DNA from: Legionella taurinensis
Lineage (GTDB): Bacteria > Pseudomonadota > Gammaproteobacteria > Legionellales > Legionellaceae
Length of the DNA stretch: 64,000 nucleotides
NCBI RefSeq assembly: GCF_900452865.1
Contig: NZ_UGOZ01000001.1
Coordinates: forward strand, 806,001 to 870,000
Reading direction: 5' to 3'
Numbering within the stretch: the stretch's first letter is position 1; each line of letters begins with the position of its first letter. The translations under genes were made by a program, and so were the position numbers. Shown one piece after another: positions 33,340 to 42,329 of the stretch. The notes beneath the pieces were generated by a model that did no database searches, was not told where the DNA came from, and worked only from the letters and a program-made list of their open reading frames with translations.

Positions 33340-34731
33340 TTATTGGAGTGCTGGGGTTGCACTGAAAGCAGCTTCTTCGTCTGCCTCCTCTTGCTCTGCC
33401 TCCTCTTCCTCTGCACTGACATAACTGCGGCCCATGATTTGGCAGGCGCGTTCTTTATCTTTTTCTTTAAGATAAGCTGCAATGGCTTCAACCGGATTTT
33501 TATAGACATCGTCTTCCTGGGAGTCATCCGCCGGCAAGGTGTTTATGGATTCCATAGGGCATTCGCTTTCAATTTTCCAATTGTCCACCATGGCCATGTA
33601 GAGGCTGTTCAGCAGGACTTCGCCCTGCCTGAGTTGGTCAAGCAAGGCGACCTCATACTGATTTCTGGGAATAGAGAACAAATGGCGCATATACCCTTTC
33701 CAGCCAGGAAGCTCGGTCAGTGCTTCTTTGGGGACTGGGTTGGAAAATGCCTGATAGCTGGAACGGATAAGCGCAATGAGCGCCGTGCGGTAAGATTCAT
33801 AGGAAGCCGGTAATTCGGCATTGATAAATAACCACTCCAGTCGTTGAAGCCGCTTACAAAGTGTTCTGATTCGAGGTAAATGTTCCTCAGGCAGCGTTAC
33901 TCGCCGTAAGGTATCTTCCGAGAGGGCCTCAATTTCCTGAGGAGGGAGAGTCCAGCGTAATTTCACCGCAGGATCGGCGCCGTCACGAAAATGGACGAGT
34001 GTCCCATCCGACTTCACATGGGTTTTCAAAGGCCCTTCACTGTGGAGTGCAAGGGGCTCCATAATACCGCTGTAGCGTGGGACTGCGGGGTGTTTGCCAT
34101 TTTCCGTCAGCCGGGCAATCTGGCTGGCCGTCAGTACTCCCTCCAGCAGGCGTATTGCCTGAGATTTGCAGGTATGAGACTGGCTTAACGAAGGTCCTGA
34201 CCAGGTCAGCGAGGGATTGATTTCAAAGGGTTTTAAACGCGGCTCGCGGCCTTCATTGCTGGCGCGGATTTTTTCAGTTTCATAAATTAAGGCGGACCAT
34301 TTTTCGTAGGCATAGACTCGCTTTTTATCGGCGGCCTTCAATTTAAAAAATTGGGCAGTTTCCTCAATGGTGTCTTCCTGCTCCTGTATCATTTGTTTGC
34401 ATTTGCCCTGCAACGCCTGGAACTGTTCCATCGTTAATTCAAACGTAACGCCGTGCATGCCGGAACCAAAATCCATAAAGCGGGTTTCTTCCGGACGAAG
34501 CATGCCGTGATTGCCGTTCAGATCGACATCAAATCCCACAAGCAGTTTGAGTTTAGCGGTCCAGGTATGGCGTGTGGTTGTGGGGACGCCGTAAAATCCG
34601 TAAGTATTGACCACCTCTATGGGCGCCTGATTGCCTTGCATCTCATCCCATTGAGACAAAATAAAGGCGCTATGCCATAAAGGATTGCTGGTTTCTGTAT
34701 CGAAGGCACAATAAGTCACTAAATATTTCAT
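33340..34731 (-). CDS. unknown 463-aa protein, possible permuted papain-like fold
   Basis: Soluble. Near the N-terminus NPLWHSAFILS (H20) begins a beta strand, and the next strand is VVNTYGFYGVP. Much later HTCKSQAIRLLEGVL (C188) starts a helix. His-strand first and Cys-helix last is the layout of circularly permuted NlpC/P60 (LRAT-like) cysteine enzymes. The remaining ~260 residues are helical and unassigned. The C-terminus is strikingly acidic (EEEEAEQEEADEEA), as in E-block Dot/Icm signals. AAGGATG precedes ATG 34731. The fold call is tentative; effector status is inference. Confidence 0.55.
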   Translation of the reverse strand: MKYLVTYCAFDTETSNPLWHSAFILSQWDEMQGNQAPIEVVNTYGFYGVPTTTRHTWTAKLKLLVGFDVDLNGNHGMLRPEETRFMDFGSGMHGVTFELTMEQFQALQGKCKQMIQEQEDTIEETAQFFKLKAADKKRVYAYEKWSALIYETEKIRASNEGREPRLKPFEINPSLTWSGPSLSQSHTCKSQAIRLLEGVLTASQIARLTENGKHPAVPRYSGIMEPLALHSEGPLKTHVKSDGTLVHFRDGADPAVKLRWTLPPQEIEALSEDTLRRVTLPEEHLPRIRTLCKRLQRLEWLFINAELPASYESYRTALIALIRSSYQAFSNPVPKEALTELPGWKGYMRHLFSIPRNQYEVALLDQLRQGEVLLNSLYMAMVDNWKIESECPMESINTLPADDSQEDDVYKNPVEAIAAYLKEKDKERACQIMGRSYVSAEEEEAEQEEADEEAAFSATPALQ

Positions 34732-34832
34732 ACATCATCCTTAATTAGTTGTGGAGCCCGATCGTGGACGGAGCTTAATCGATGACTTTAAACCGCAAAA
34801 GTTACCCCCATCGATTACAATATCATTGAACC

Positions 34833-35678
34833 TTATTTTTTGACAATGCTGGTTATTTGATCAGAGTTAGCAGTTAGTTTCCCTGTCAGGGGCAAAAGAT
34901 AAAGCAGCAGGGGAATTTCAAGGTAGGCATGAAAAAGAGCAGCGATGCCGTAGAATGTTCTGGTGACTGAAAAGGCGTAGAAGAAAAAGGCGCTGAATAC
35001 TACAAAAATGGCCAGTACCGGTAAATGAATAGGCAAGGTCATGCCCGCATGGTTTGGAAGCACCCGAAGCACAAAGTAATAATGAATCATTTGTAGATAA
35101 ACGGCTGCCGCAAACCAGGCAATGGTCAGGGTGTTGTAAGACGCATTCAGGATGTAATGGGACAAGAACTGGTGGATTTCCTGATGAGAAAACACAGGCG
35201 CATCGACTGTCAGATAAAGGGCTAAGAGAAAAACAACGCAAGGATTGACAATAAAAAGGATCCAGGCTCGCGATGACGCTTTTTGCACTGACAGAAAGCC
35301 CCAGGGGGTCAGGTTATGTAAAAAGGCGAGGGTAACTAAAAGCAGGGCCGCATTGAAAATCAGCAGGCTTGTGAACACAGCCAGAACGAGGCTGGTCAGC
35401 CAGTTGGTGCTGTAATAAAGGCACAGAAATAACAGAGAGAATAAACAAAGAAGTTCAAAAAGCGTCATCCCGGGAAGAGGGTGTATCAGATGAAAGATTT
35501 TCACAATGACCAGGAAAGAGAGTATGCTTACCACGAGAATCATAAAAGATGCCGGTAACTGCGTGGCGATGTGTTTGCGGATATAAACCAGTTCGTAATA
35601 GACGTGAGGCGCCCCCAGTAAACTGAGGGATAGCAAGTAGGAGCTAAAAGGAAAAATGGATGCTGACAGCATAAACAT
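34833..35678 (-). CDS. unknown polytopic membrane protein, ~281 aa
   Basis: About eight hydrophobic helices over the whole length. A conserved-looking element, SLLGAPHVYYELVYIRKHI, lies in the first loop, and HYYFVLRVLPNHAG between later helices; the histidines could bind metal or a cofactor. No family recognised. The start is uncertain: ATG 35678 or 35672 fit the first helix, while the frame stays open to 35807, and the 5' end overlaps the divergent gene starting at 35656. Confidence 0.6.
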   Translation of the reverse strand: MFMLSASIFPFSSYLLSLSLLGAPHVYYELVYIRKHIATQLPASFMILVVSILSFLVIVKIFHLIHPLPGMTLFELLCLFSLLFLCLYYSTNWLTSLVLAVFTSLLIFNAALLLVTLAFLHNLTPWGFLSVQKASSRAWILFIVNPCVVFLLALYLTVDAPVFSHQEIHQFLSHYILNASYNTLTIAWFAAAVYLQMIHYYFVLRVLPNHAGMTLPIHLPVLAIFVVFSAFFFYAFSVTRTFYGIAALFHAYLEIPLLLYLLPLTGKLTANSDQITSIVKK

Positions 35679-36036
35679 GACCACCACACTGCTCGTGACC
35701 ATACTGTGTGAGTTGGCTGCTTTTTTACTGATTATCAAACGCTTAGTCCCCAAAAAAGAATTCTGGCTATGGATAGCTTTTATTATAGGATTAAACTGCG
35801 TCACCAATCCATTGGCCCAGATCGCCTTTCATTATTTGGAGCAGACAACGCATGCACCGAACCTGAGCTGGCTTGTTACCGAGACGGCTGTCATTCTGGT
35901 AGAAGCCCTGCTGATTCGCATTGCCATGTTAAAGCCGTTGAAATCGGGCCTCGGTTATTCCCTGATCTTAAACGGCAGTTCAATTATTGTCGGAGAACTA
36001 TTGTGCTGGTTAAAATTATTGCCTGCCTGTGCCTGA
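35656..36036 (+). CDS. unknown small polytopic membrane protein, 126 aa
   Basis: Four hydrophobic segments (residues ~8-28, ~35-60, ~72-92, ~100-122) with few charged residues; the loop KRLVPKKEFWLW gives an inside-positive signal. AAAAGG lies five bases before ATG 35656. Its 3' end overlaps the next small gene by 34 bases and its 5' end overlaps the divergent 281-aa gene. Function unknown. Confidence 0.55.
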   Translation: MDADSINMTTTLLVTILCELAAFLLIIKRLVPKKEFWLWIAFIIGLNCVTNPLAQIAFHYLEQTTHAPNLSWLVTETAVILVEALLIRIAMLKPLKSGLGYSLILNGSSIIVGELLCWLKLLPACA

Positions 36037-36203
36037 TACTGACTTCTGTTACAGTGGCTTACGCTGATCTCATTGAACCCTCCATTAATGTGAACTTCGT
36101 GGAAGGGTACTTTGGTGGCTTCGGAAAATTATCGCTGTCGGCGGTTGTTTTCGGCATTGCCGTGATTGTATTGGTTGCCGGCTACATGCGTAGAAAAAGG
36201 TAG
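36003..36203 (+). CDS. small exported membrane-anchored protein, 66 aa
   Basis: Starts at GTG 36003, with GGAGA six bases upstream, in a different frame from the gene it overlaps. The product has a signal peptide (KIIACLCLILTSVTVAYA), a short periplasmic segment (DLIEPSINVNFVEGYFGGF), one transmembrane helix (SLSAVVFGIAVIVLVAGY) and a basic MRRKR end. Probably translated with the 126-aa protein as a pair. No family recognised. Confidence 0.55.
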   Translation: MLVKIIACLCLILTSVTVAYADLIEPSINVNFVEGYFGGFGKLSLSAVVFGIAVIVLVAGYMRRKR

Positions 36204-36327
36204 CCACAACCGGTGATGTCACCTCCCTCATTGCTCCTGATGACTTTTCTCCAAGTGTTGTGATTGGTGGACAAGCGCCCGTTTTTTGCTGGCTTCACCG
36301 TTATGCTGTATACGGCGTCTCGTCGGC

Positions 36328-37650
36328 TCAAAATGTGACAGACTGCCAGGGCGTCCATTGGCTTTCGCAGGTGGCTGCTTCAGCGTTGTCGGTTTGTTGA
36401 AATCGAATAAAGGCTTCTCGCCTGGCGGTATCAAAAACCACGGTGTAATAAGTCGCACTGGGATCACGGAGGTAGTGGGGATCGGTGCCGCAGTAATGCA
36501 CCGTTGCACCGGGAAAGGCCTGTAGGGTATTGAGTTCTTTTTCCATGATGCCCTTGAGTGTCTCTGCGGAGCTGTTCTGTCGCGTCCGGGCCAACGCCGT
36601 TAGATGAAGGTAACGCTCAGCTGAAAAACTGGGTGTCTGCTGGCCGTGGTCATGACCCAGGTACAGCGGCCAATTCAATAACCGGAACGTGTTAGCAACC
36701 ACTAGAAAATCCTTGTTATTGTCCAGTTCCGGTTCAACAGTCTCTGCTTCGCCGGGTTTCCGTGAACGAATTTTAAACACATCCTCAGGGAGTTGATCAA
36801 GGGGATAATGCCCCTGGACTTCATTATACGGCGAGGCTTCGAAGGACATCAGATCATTTTCCTTTGGACCGGCAATATTCACCAGATAGCCAAAGTCTGG
36901 CGCCGTGTGACGGACCCAGTTCGACAATTGATCAAACTGGCTGGTTTTAAACATTTGAATCAACATCTGACCAAAATAAGAGCGTCTTTGAAACACCTTG
37001 TACTCATTGCCAACACTGGCCCCGGCATTAATGGCCATAAAATAACCCTGGTCGTTCATAAACGTGGCGGCGGAAATCAGGCCCGGTTGTCCAATGCTCA
37101 TGACGCGATGGGGGTAAAGCGCTTTGTTCTGGTGTTCAAAAAGAATAACCTGGGGGTAGCGGGTGGTCATGGCCAGATAGTCCCTGGGGTAATCAAAATT
37201 ACGCCCCGCCATGACAGCGTCATCCTTTAAACCCAGAAAAGAGCAGGAATCAACAGAGGGACCGTGCTTAAATTCTTTAGCGAAGAGAGTCAGTAAAATG
37301 CTCTGATCAAGAAAAATAAAATCATCAATGCTCAGGCCATGGGTTTTGGCAAAATCGCTGTTGGCCTCGCCCTGTAGAAATTCATAAAGTTCAGGCGGGT
37401 AACGCAGGCGGGCTTGTTTAAGCCAATGCTTCACCAGGCGTGCGAATTTCTGTTTTTTAACCGGATCATCGGGGTAAAGACTCTGAATGGATAAGGCTTT
37501 TTGCGCGATCAGCTTCTCTGCTGTTTTTTCGGCATATTGTTTACCCATGTCATAAAAAGTACCGTGAAGTTCAAGGCGCTGCAAACTCGTTTGGGCATAC
37601 AGGTTCAGACAGGCGATAAGGCAAAGCCAGATTGTGAAAATCCTTTTCAT
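36328..37650 (-). CDS. exported Ntn hydrolase, C45/acyl-transferase-like
   Basis: 440 aa with a signal peptide (MKRIFTIWLCLIACLNLYA). The N-terminal part has LHGTFYDMGKQYAEK, seen in acyl-CoA:6-aminopenicillanate acyltransferase-like and phospholipase B-like proteins. The nucleophile is probably C136 in DSCSFLGL, followed by the conserved AGRNFDYP. Such proteins self-cleave before the Cys and hydrolyse amide bonds. Substrate unknown. ATG 37650 is chosen over 37659 because GGATG lies at good distance. Confidence 0.8.
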   Translation of the reverse strand: MKRIFTIWLCLIACLNLYAQTSLQRLELHGTFYDMGKQYAEKTAEKLIAQKALSIQSLYPDDPVKKQKFARLVKHWLKQARLRYPPELYEFLQGEANSDFAKTHGLSIDDFIFLDQSILLTLFAKEFKHGPSVDSCSFLGLKDDAVMAGRNFDYPRDYLAMTTRYPQVILFEHQNKALYPHRVMSIGQPGLISAATFMNDQGYFMAINAGASVGNEYKVFQRRSYFGQMLIQMFKTSQFDQLSNWVRHTAPDFGYLVNIAGPKENDLMSFEASPYNEVQGHYPLDQLPEDVFKIRSRKPGEAETVEPELDNNKDFLVVANTFRLLNWPLYLGHDHGQQTPSFSAERYLHLTALARTRQNSSAETLKGIMEKELNTLQAFPGATVHYCGTDPHYLRDPSATYYTVVFDTARREAFIRFQQTDNAEAATCESQWTPWQSVTF

Positions 37651-37757
37651 TGGTTTCATCCAAAAGACAATGGCGGCATTATAACGAAACAGCGCAACGC
37701 TCGGGAGAGGTATAATCTACTTCTATAATTAAAGAAAAAGCAACAGGGATAGCCTTG

Positions 37758-38798
37758 ATGAAACGGATTGTGGTTTGCTGCGACGGCACCTGGAATTTAC
37801 CCGATGCCGTGTTTAATGGACTGCCGTTGAAAACCAACGTCACCAAAGTCGCTGAAGCCGTATTGTATGAATACAAAGGCATTCAGCAGATGATGTTCTA
37901 TGACACGGGTATAGGCACGCAGGGCAACAGGTTCATCCGGGTTTACGATGGCTTGACCGGCTACCGTTTATCGGAAAACATGCTGAAGGCCTATCGTTTT
38001 CTGGTGCAGAATTATGATGACGGCGACGAATTGTTTTTATTCGGTTTCAGCCGCGGTGCATTCACGGTGCGGACCTTAGCCGGCATGATTCGCAATTGCG
38101 GCATTTTACGGCGTAATCAGATCGATAAAATGGATCAGGGCTTTAAGCTTTACAGTGCCCGTACCTTGTCGTCTCATCCCCGCCTGGTGGAATCAACCCT
38201 GTTTCGCCGTTCCTATGCGGTCAGGGATCGGACGCCGATTAAATTCATCGGGGTCTGGGACACGGTGGGTGCACTGGGCAATCCCTTGTTGCTTAATGGC
38301 ATTTTAGCGCCGCGCTACCGTTTTCACGATTATAAATTAAGCAGCATGGTGGATCATGCTTACCATGCGGTGGCCATTAATGAACAGCGGCGTCATTTTC
38401 AGCCGGCTTTGTGGGAAAAAGATAAAAGCGATACCCGCCAAACCATGGAACAGGTGTGGTTTGTGGGTGTCCATTCCGATGTTGGCGGCGGCTACAGCGC
38501 AACCGGTCTATCGGATATTGCGCTTCACTGGATGGCAGACAAGGCAAGGCATGCGGGTCTCGGGCTGTCTGATCTCCCCATTAAGCCTGATTTGATGCAG
38601 CCCTGTGCCAACTCGCGTACCGGCCTGTATCGGCTTATCCCGCCCTACTCCCGGCCAATCGACCAGGCGGCGGGGGAAGGCAAGGAAACCTGTGAAATGC
38701 TTCATCCGTCCGTTTTGCAGCGTTACAAGTCCGATCCGGACTATCGGCCGGACAATTTACTGCAATACCTGCAAAAAAACCCGCAATTGTTAAATTAA
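37758..38798 (+). CDS. DUF2235 alpha/beta hydrolase (Tle1-like)
   Basis: 346 aa. Begins KRIVVCCDGTWN, the DUF2235 signature, with TNVTKVAEAV next. The nucleophile elbow is LFGFSRGAFTVRTLAG, and IKFIGVWDTVGALG and HSDVGGGY carry the likely acid and His-region motifs. Related domains include T6SS phospholipases (Tle1). No signal peptide, so intracellular or delivered by a dedicated system. Two TATAAT elements (37711 and 37724) lie upstream. Confidence 0.88.
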   Translation: MKRIVVCCDGTWNLPDAVFNGLPLKTNVTKVAEAVLYEYKGIQQMMFYDTGIGTQGNRFIRVYDGLTGYRLSENMLKAYRFLVQNYDDGDELFLFGFSRGAFTVRTLAGMIRNCGILRRNQIDKMDQGFKLYSARTLSSHPRLVESTLFRRSYAVRDRTPIKFIGVWDTVGALGNPLLLNGILAPRYRFHDYKLSSMVDHAYHAVAINEQRRHFQPALWEKDKSDTRQTMEQVWFVGVHSDVGGGYSATGLSDIALHWMADKARHAGLGLSDLPIKPDLMQPCANSRTGLYRLIPPYSRPIDQAAGEGKETCEMLHPSVLQRYKSDPDYRPDNLLQYLQKNPQLLN

Positions 38799-38825
38799 TA
38801 TTGTTTTATCTCCCTTACAAAAATA

Positions 38826-38841
38826 TCATGGAATTCCATGA
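38826..38841. promoter_or_regulatory. 16-base perfect palindrome before the S28 peptidase gene
   Basis: TCATGGAATTCCATGA is its own reverse complement and ends 4 bases before the AAAGGAGG ribosome-binding site of the next gene. It could be an operator or an mRNA hairpin that hides the ribosome-binding site. Confidence 0.35.
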
Positions 38842-38856
38842 GTAAAGGAGGACGGG

Positions 38857-40272
38857 ATGATGGACAGGGTAAAGGGATTTGCAGGGCCGCTGCTGGCCGG
38901 TCTCAGTTTGTTTTTATTGTTGCCGCTGACCCATGCTAATCCGCTGGATTATTACGTCCAGCGTGACCGCACACCGTCATTGCCTCTGGCTGAGAAAAAA
39001 ATTCATGAAGGCCGTTTCCAGCAATGGATTGATCACCATCAGCATGATCTGGGTACATTTGCCCAACGTTATTATATAGATGAACGCTTCGCTGCAGGAA
39101 AAGACGCCCCTGTTTTTTTCTACATTTGCGGTGAGGGGGCCTGTGAAAAACGCCATTTACAGGGGGCCATACGGCATTTTGCTCAACAGTTTCATGCCCG
39201 GCTGGTGGCTTTGGAGCACCGTTATTACGGCGAAAGCCATCCTTTTGCCACGCTGTCCACCGCACACCTCCGGTATTTATCCACCGAAGCTGCGTTGGAT
39301 GACCTGGCCAATTTCCAGCAACGCCTGAGCAAAGAGCGGCAATGGACAGGCCGCTGGATCGCGTTTGGCGGTTCCTATCCCGGTTCGCTGGCGGCCTATT
39401 ATCGTTTGAAATACCCCGAGCTGGTAGCCGGCGCCCTGGCGTCCTCAGCACCGGTGATGGCTAAAAGTGATTTCATTGAATACGATGCCCATGTGACGGA
39501 GGTTGCCGGTTCTGATTGCGCAGGCAGAATGCGGGAGGCGGTACGTGACATCGAAGCGTCCTTCACAGACCCGACGCGTCTGCAGGAAATCAAGCAGCTT
39601 TTTAGCGCCGAAGCGATTCAAGAGAATGTCGATTTTATCTACGTGGTCGCCGATTTGGGTGCCATGGCGGTACAATACGGCATGCGCGATTTTTTCTGTG
39701 AACAGTTGGCCTCGCCTGAAAAAACGGTTTTAGAGAACTACGCGGCATTTGCCCAGGCGATTTTTAACCATTATGGCATCACCGCCGTGGAACTCAGCGC
39801 CCAGGGCGCGATCAGTGAGAATCCGGCTGACTATAATAAAGCGTTTGGCCTGCGTGCCTGGCTTTATCAATCCTGCACCGAGTACGGTTACTGGCAGAAT
39901 GCTCATCCCAATCCGGACAAGTCAACACGATCCAGGCTGATTAATGACGAATACCATCAAATGCTCTGTCAACGGTTGTTTGGTCTGACGCAGCCGGCCA
40001 ACACGGAGCGGATGAACACCGCCTTTTATTTTCCCTTGATCGAAAGCGGCATTGATAACATTCACTTCACCAATGGCGAACAGGATCCCTGGTCCCTGTT
40101 GTCTTTAGCTGAACGCAACAACAATACCGGCAATCCCGGGTTGACTTACAGCATGATTCCTGGCGCGTCGCATTGTGACGATTTGGCCGCGCCGAGTGAG
40201 GACGATTCAGACGCCCTGATTCAGACACGTGAACGGACAACGTTATTGCTGCAACGCTGGCTGACGGCTTAA
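38857..40272 (+). CDS. secreted serine peptidase, S28 family
   Basis: 471 aa, signal peptide (LLAGLSLFLLLPLTHA). S28 (lysosomal Pro-X carboxypeptidase/tripeptidyl peptidase) signatures: FFYICGEGACEK, ALEHRYYGESHP, nucleophile in AFGGSYPGSLAAYYR, Asp in FTNGEQDPWSLL, His in IPGASHCDDL. It would cleave after proline at chain ends outside the cell. Very strong ribosome-binding site (AAAGGAGG) before ATGATG 38857. S28 enzymes are mostly eukaryotic, and Legionellaceae are among the bacteria that carry them. Confidence 0.9.
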   Translation: MMDRVKGFAGPLLAGLSLFLLLPLTHANPLDYYVQRDRTPSLPLAEKKIHEGRFQQWIDHHQHDLGTFAQRYYIDERFAAGKDAPVFFYICGEGACEKRHLQGAIRHFAQQFHARLVALEHRYYGESHPFATLSTAHLRYLSTEAALDDLANFQQRLSKERQWTGRWIAFGGSYPGSLAAYYRLKYPELVAGALASSAPVMAKSDFIEYDAHVTEVAGSDCAGRMREAVRDIEASFTDPTRLQEIKQLFSAEAIQENVDFIYVVADLGAMAVQYGMRDFFCEQLASPEKTVLENYAAFAQAIFNHYGITAVELSAQGAISENPADYNKAFGLRAWLYQSCTEYGYWQNAHPNPDKSTRSRLINDEYHQMLCQRLFGLTQPANTERMNTAFYFPLIESGIDNIHFTNGEQDPWSLLSLAERNNNTGNPGLTYSMIPGASHCDDLAAPSEDDSDALIQTRERTTLLLQRWLTA

Positions 40273-40326
40273 GTTTAGACGAACAGGGGTTGCCAGGATG
40301 GCGTTATACGCTTTAATCCAGGGACG

Positions 40327-40343
40327 CTGAGCTTGTGGCTCAG
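40327..40343. other. hairpin in the leader of the formate dehydrogenase gene
   Basis: CTGAGC-TTGTG-GCTCAG, 6-base stem with a 5-base loop, 26 bases before the ATG at 40369. Could be a terminator for the S28 gene or a leader structure; no T tract follows. Confidence 0.3.
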
Positions 40344-40368
40344 GACACTTATTACATGGAGAGAATAA

Positions 40369-41547
40369 ATGGCAAAGGTACTTTGCGTTTTGTATGATGA
40401 TCCCGTCACCGGCTACCCTGAGCACTATGCCCGTGAGGGTATTCCCCGCATCAGCCATTACCCTGGCGGCCAGTCCTTACCCAATCCGGAACGAATTGAT
40501 TTTAGACCAGGGCAATTGCTGGGTAGTGTCTCAGGCGAGTTGGGTTTGCGTACTTTTCTTGAAAGCCAGGGCCATATTTTGATTGTCACGTCGGATAAAG
40601 ACGGCCCTCATTCCCGTTTTGAACAGGAATTGCCGGAGGCCGACATCGTTATCTCCCAACCGTTCTGGCCAGCTTACCTGACGTCAGAGCGTTTGGCCAA
40701 GGCCGGGAAATTAAAGTTAGCAATAACAGCCGGCATTGGGTCTGATCATGTGGATTTGAGTGCGGCCATGGCCCATGGTATCACGGTGGCTGAAGTGACC
40801 TACTCCAACAGCATCAGCGTGGCGGAACATGTGGTGATGATGATCCTGGCGTTAGTTCGCCATTATATCCCCTCCTATCAGCAGGTGATAGACGGCGGAT
40901 GGAATATTGCTGACTGTGTGACACGCTCTTATGATCTCGAAGGCATGGCAGTCGGTTCATTGGGTGCTGGCCGTATTGGTCTCGCCGCCATGCGTCGTTT
41001 AAAACCGTTTGATGTGACGCTGCACTATACCGATTATCACCGCTTGCCTGAGGCGGTAGAACAAGAATTGGGCCTTGTTTACCACCCCAATGTGCAATCC
41101 ATGCTGCCGCACTGTGACGTGGTGACGATCAATGTGCCCCTGCATCCTGAAACAGAACATCTGTTTGACGATGAACTGCTGGCTCAAATGAAAAAAGGGG
41201 CGTACCTGATTAACACGGCACGAGGAAAGATTTGTGATCCGGATGCCATTGTTCGCGCCTGCAAATCAGGACAGCTTGCCGGCTATGCGGGGGATGTCTG
41301 GTTTCCTCAGCCTGCACCGCAGAACCACCCCTGGCGTTTCATGCCTCATCATGGGATGACGCCCCATATTTCCGGCACGTCCCTGTCTGCTCAGGCAAGG
41401 TATGCGGCAGGAACCCGTGAAATTCTGGAGTGCTGGTTGGCGGGACGTCCGATCCGTGACGAGTACCTGGTGGTGAATCAGGGACGTTTGGCCGGGGTCG
41501 GCGCTCATTCCTACACCGCGGGTAAAGTGTCTGTGGGCGCGGAATAG
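40369..41547 (+). CDS. fdh: NAD-dependent formate dehydrogenase
   Basis: 392 aa. D-2-hydroxyacid dehydrogenase fold, oxidising formate to CO2 with NAD. FDH-specific features rather than general dehydrogenase ones: N-terminal KVLCVLYDDPVTGYP, TAGIGSDHVDL, YSNSISVAEHVVMMIL, the nucleotide loop GSLGAGRIGLAAMRRL, NTARGKICD with the active-site Arg, and MTPHISGTSLSAQARYA with the catalytic His. Length matches bacterial NAD-FDH. GGAGAA precedes ATG 40369. Confidence 0.93.
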   Translation: MAKVLCVLYDDPVTGYPEHYAREGIPRISHYPGGQSLPNPERIDFRPGQLLGSVSGELGLRTFLESQGHILIVTSDKDGPHSRFEQELPEADIVISQPFWPAYLTSERLAKAGKLKLAITAGIGSDHVDLSAAMAHGITVAEVTYSNSISVAEHVVMMILALVRHYIPSYQQVIDGGWNIADCVTRSYDLEGMAVGSLGAGRIGLAAMRRLKPFDVTLHYTDYHRLPEAVEQELGLVYHPNVQSMLPHCDVVTINVPLHPETEHLFDDELLAQMKKGAYLINTARGKICDPDAIVRACKSGQLAGYAGDVWFPQPAPQNHPWRFMPHHGMTPHISGTSLSAQARYAAGTREILECWLAGRPIRDEYLVVNQGRLAGVGAHSYTAGKVSVGAE

Positions 41548-41612
41548 AGGGGGGTCTTGTCATCCCTGGCAACGAAGTCAGGGAGCCGTTGCATTAAGTT
41601 GTTTCCCGCTTA

Positions 41613-41640
41613 TCGTCAAACCACGGCAGTCAGCTATACT
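41613..41640 (+). promoter_or_regulatory. possible promoter of the glycosylase gene
   Basis: TCGTCA (41613-41618), 16-base spacer, TATACT (41635-41640). It lies inside the open upstream extension of the glycosylase frame, which supports the downstream start at 41710. Confidence 0.4.
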
Positions 41641-41709
41641 ATAGGATTGATTAAAAGGTCTTGCTTTAAGCCGATTGCGGCTTATCGACCCAATGAATTC
41701 AGATTGCTT

Positions 41710-42270
41710 ATGGTGTGGGAAAAATTAACCCGTGATTTCTATAACCGCGACACGGTGGAGGTGGCTCAATCCCTGTTGGGCCACTACCTCATTCACCGGG
41801 TTGGGGATGAAGAACGTGTCGGCAAAATCGTCGAGGTAGAGGCTTACCTCGGTCAACGGGATTTGGCCGCCCATTCCTCCCGCGGCATCACGCCGCGCAC
41901 GCGTGTGATGTTTGGTCCTCCCGGGTATGCTTATGTTTACCTCATCTATGGCATGTACCATTGTGTCAATGTGGTGACTGAACCTGAAGGGCAGGGCACG
42001 GCGGTGCTGCTGCGAGCGCTTGAACCCATTCACAACATTGCCAGCCGCACCCAGGGGCCTGGCCTGCTTTGCCGCGCCATGGGAATCGACAGGCAGTTGA
42101 ATGCCCATGACTTGTTGAGCGACAACTTTTTTGTCGCTAAAAATCCTGCAGTTGATCCCTTTTCTATTATCAGGACCCCTCGCATTGGCGTGGATTACGC
42201 GAAAGAATGGGCAAAAGAGGAATTGCGTTTCTACATTAAAGACAACCCTTTTGTTTCCCGGCGTAAATAA
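41710..42270 (+). CDS. DNA-3-methyladenine glycosylase (AAG/MPG family)
   Basis: 186 aa. Base-excision repair enzyme removing alkylated purines. Family motifs: LTRDFYNRDTVEVAQSLLGH, VEVEAYLGQRDLAAHSSRG with catalytic Glu, GYAYVYLIYGMYHCVNVVT, GPGLLCRAMGI and PRIGVDYA. The frame is open upstream to 41557 but the family's N-terminus begins at ATG 41710. Cytoplasmic, single gene. Confidence 0.93.
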   Translation: MVWEKLTRDFYNRDTVEVAQSLLGHYLIHRVGDEERVGKIVEVEAYLGQRDLAAHSSRGITPRTRVMFGPPGYAYVYLIYGMYHCVNVVTEPEGQGTAVLLRALEPIHNIASRTQGPGLLCRAMGIDRQLNAHDLLSDNFFVAKNPAVDPFSIIRTPRIGVDYAKEWAKEELRFYIKDNPFVSRRK

Positions 42271-42329
42271 CGCTGACAAACAGCAATTCCTTGGTTATGC
42301 TAATCATTTGATGAGGAAACAGGATCGCC

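Noticed and set aside
34770..34800. PmrA-like box upstream of the 463-aa gene
   Set aside because: The two TTAA cores are 13 bases apart, outside the spacing of the other boxes.
38936..39451. 171-aa minus-strand frame
   Set aside because: Antisense to the S28 peptidase gene, Arg/Pro-rich and without family resemblance.
41557..41709. N-terminal extension of the glycosylase frame
   Set aside because: No homology to the family, and a -35/-10 pair falls inside it; the start at 41710 fits better.
41725..42279. 184-aa minus-strand frame
   Set aside because: Antisense to the 3-methyladenine glycosylase gene, whose motifs are complete.
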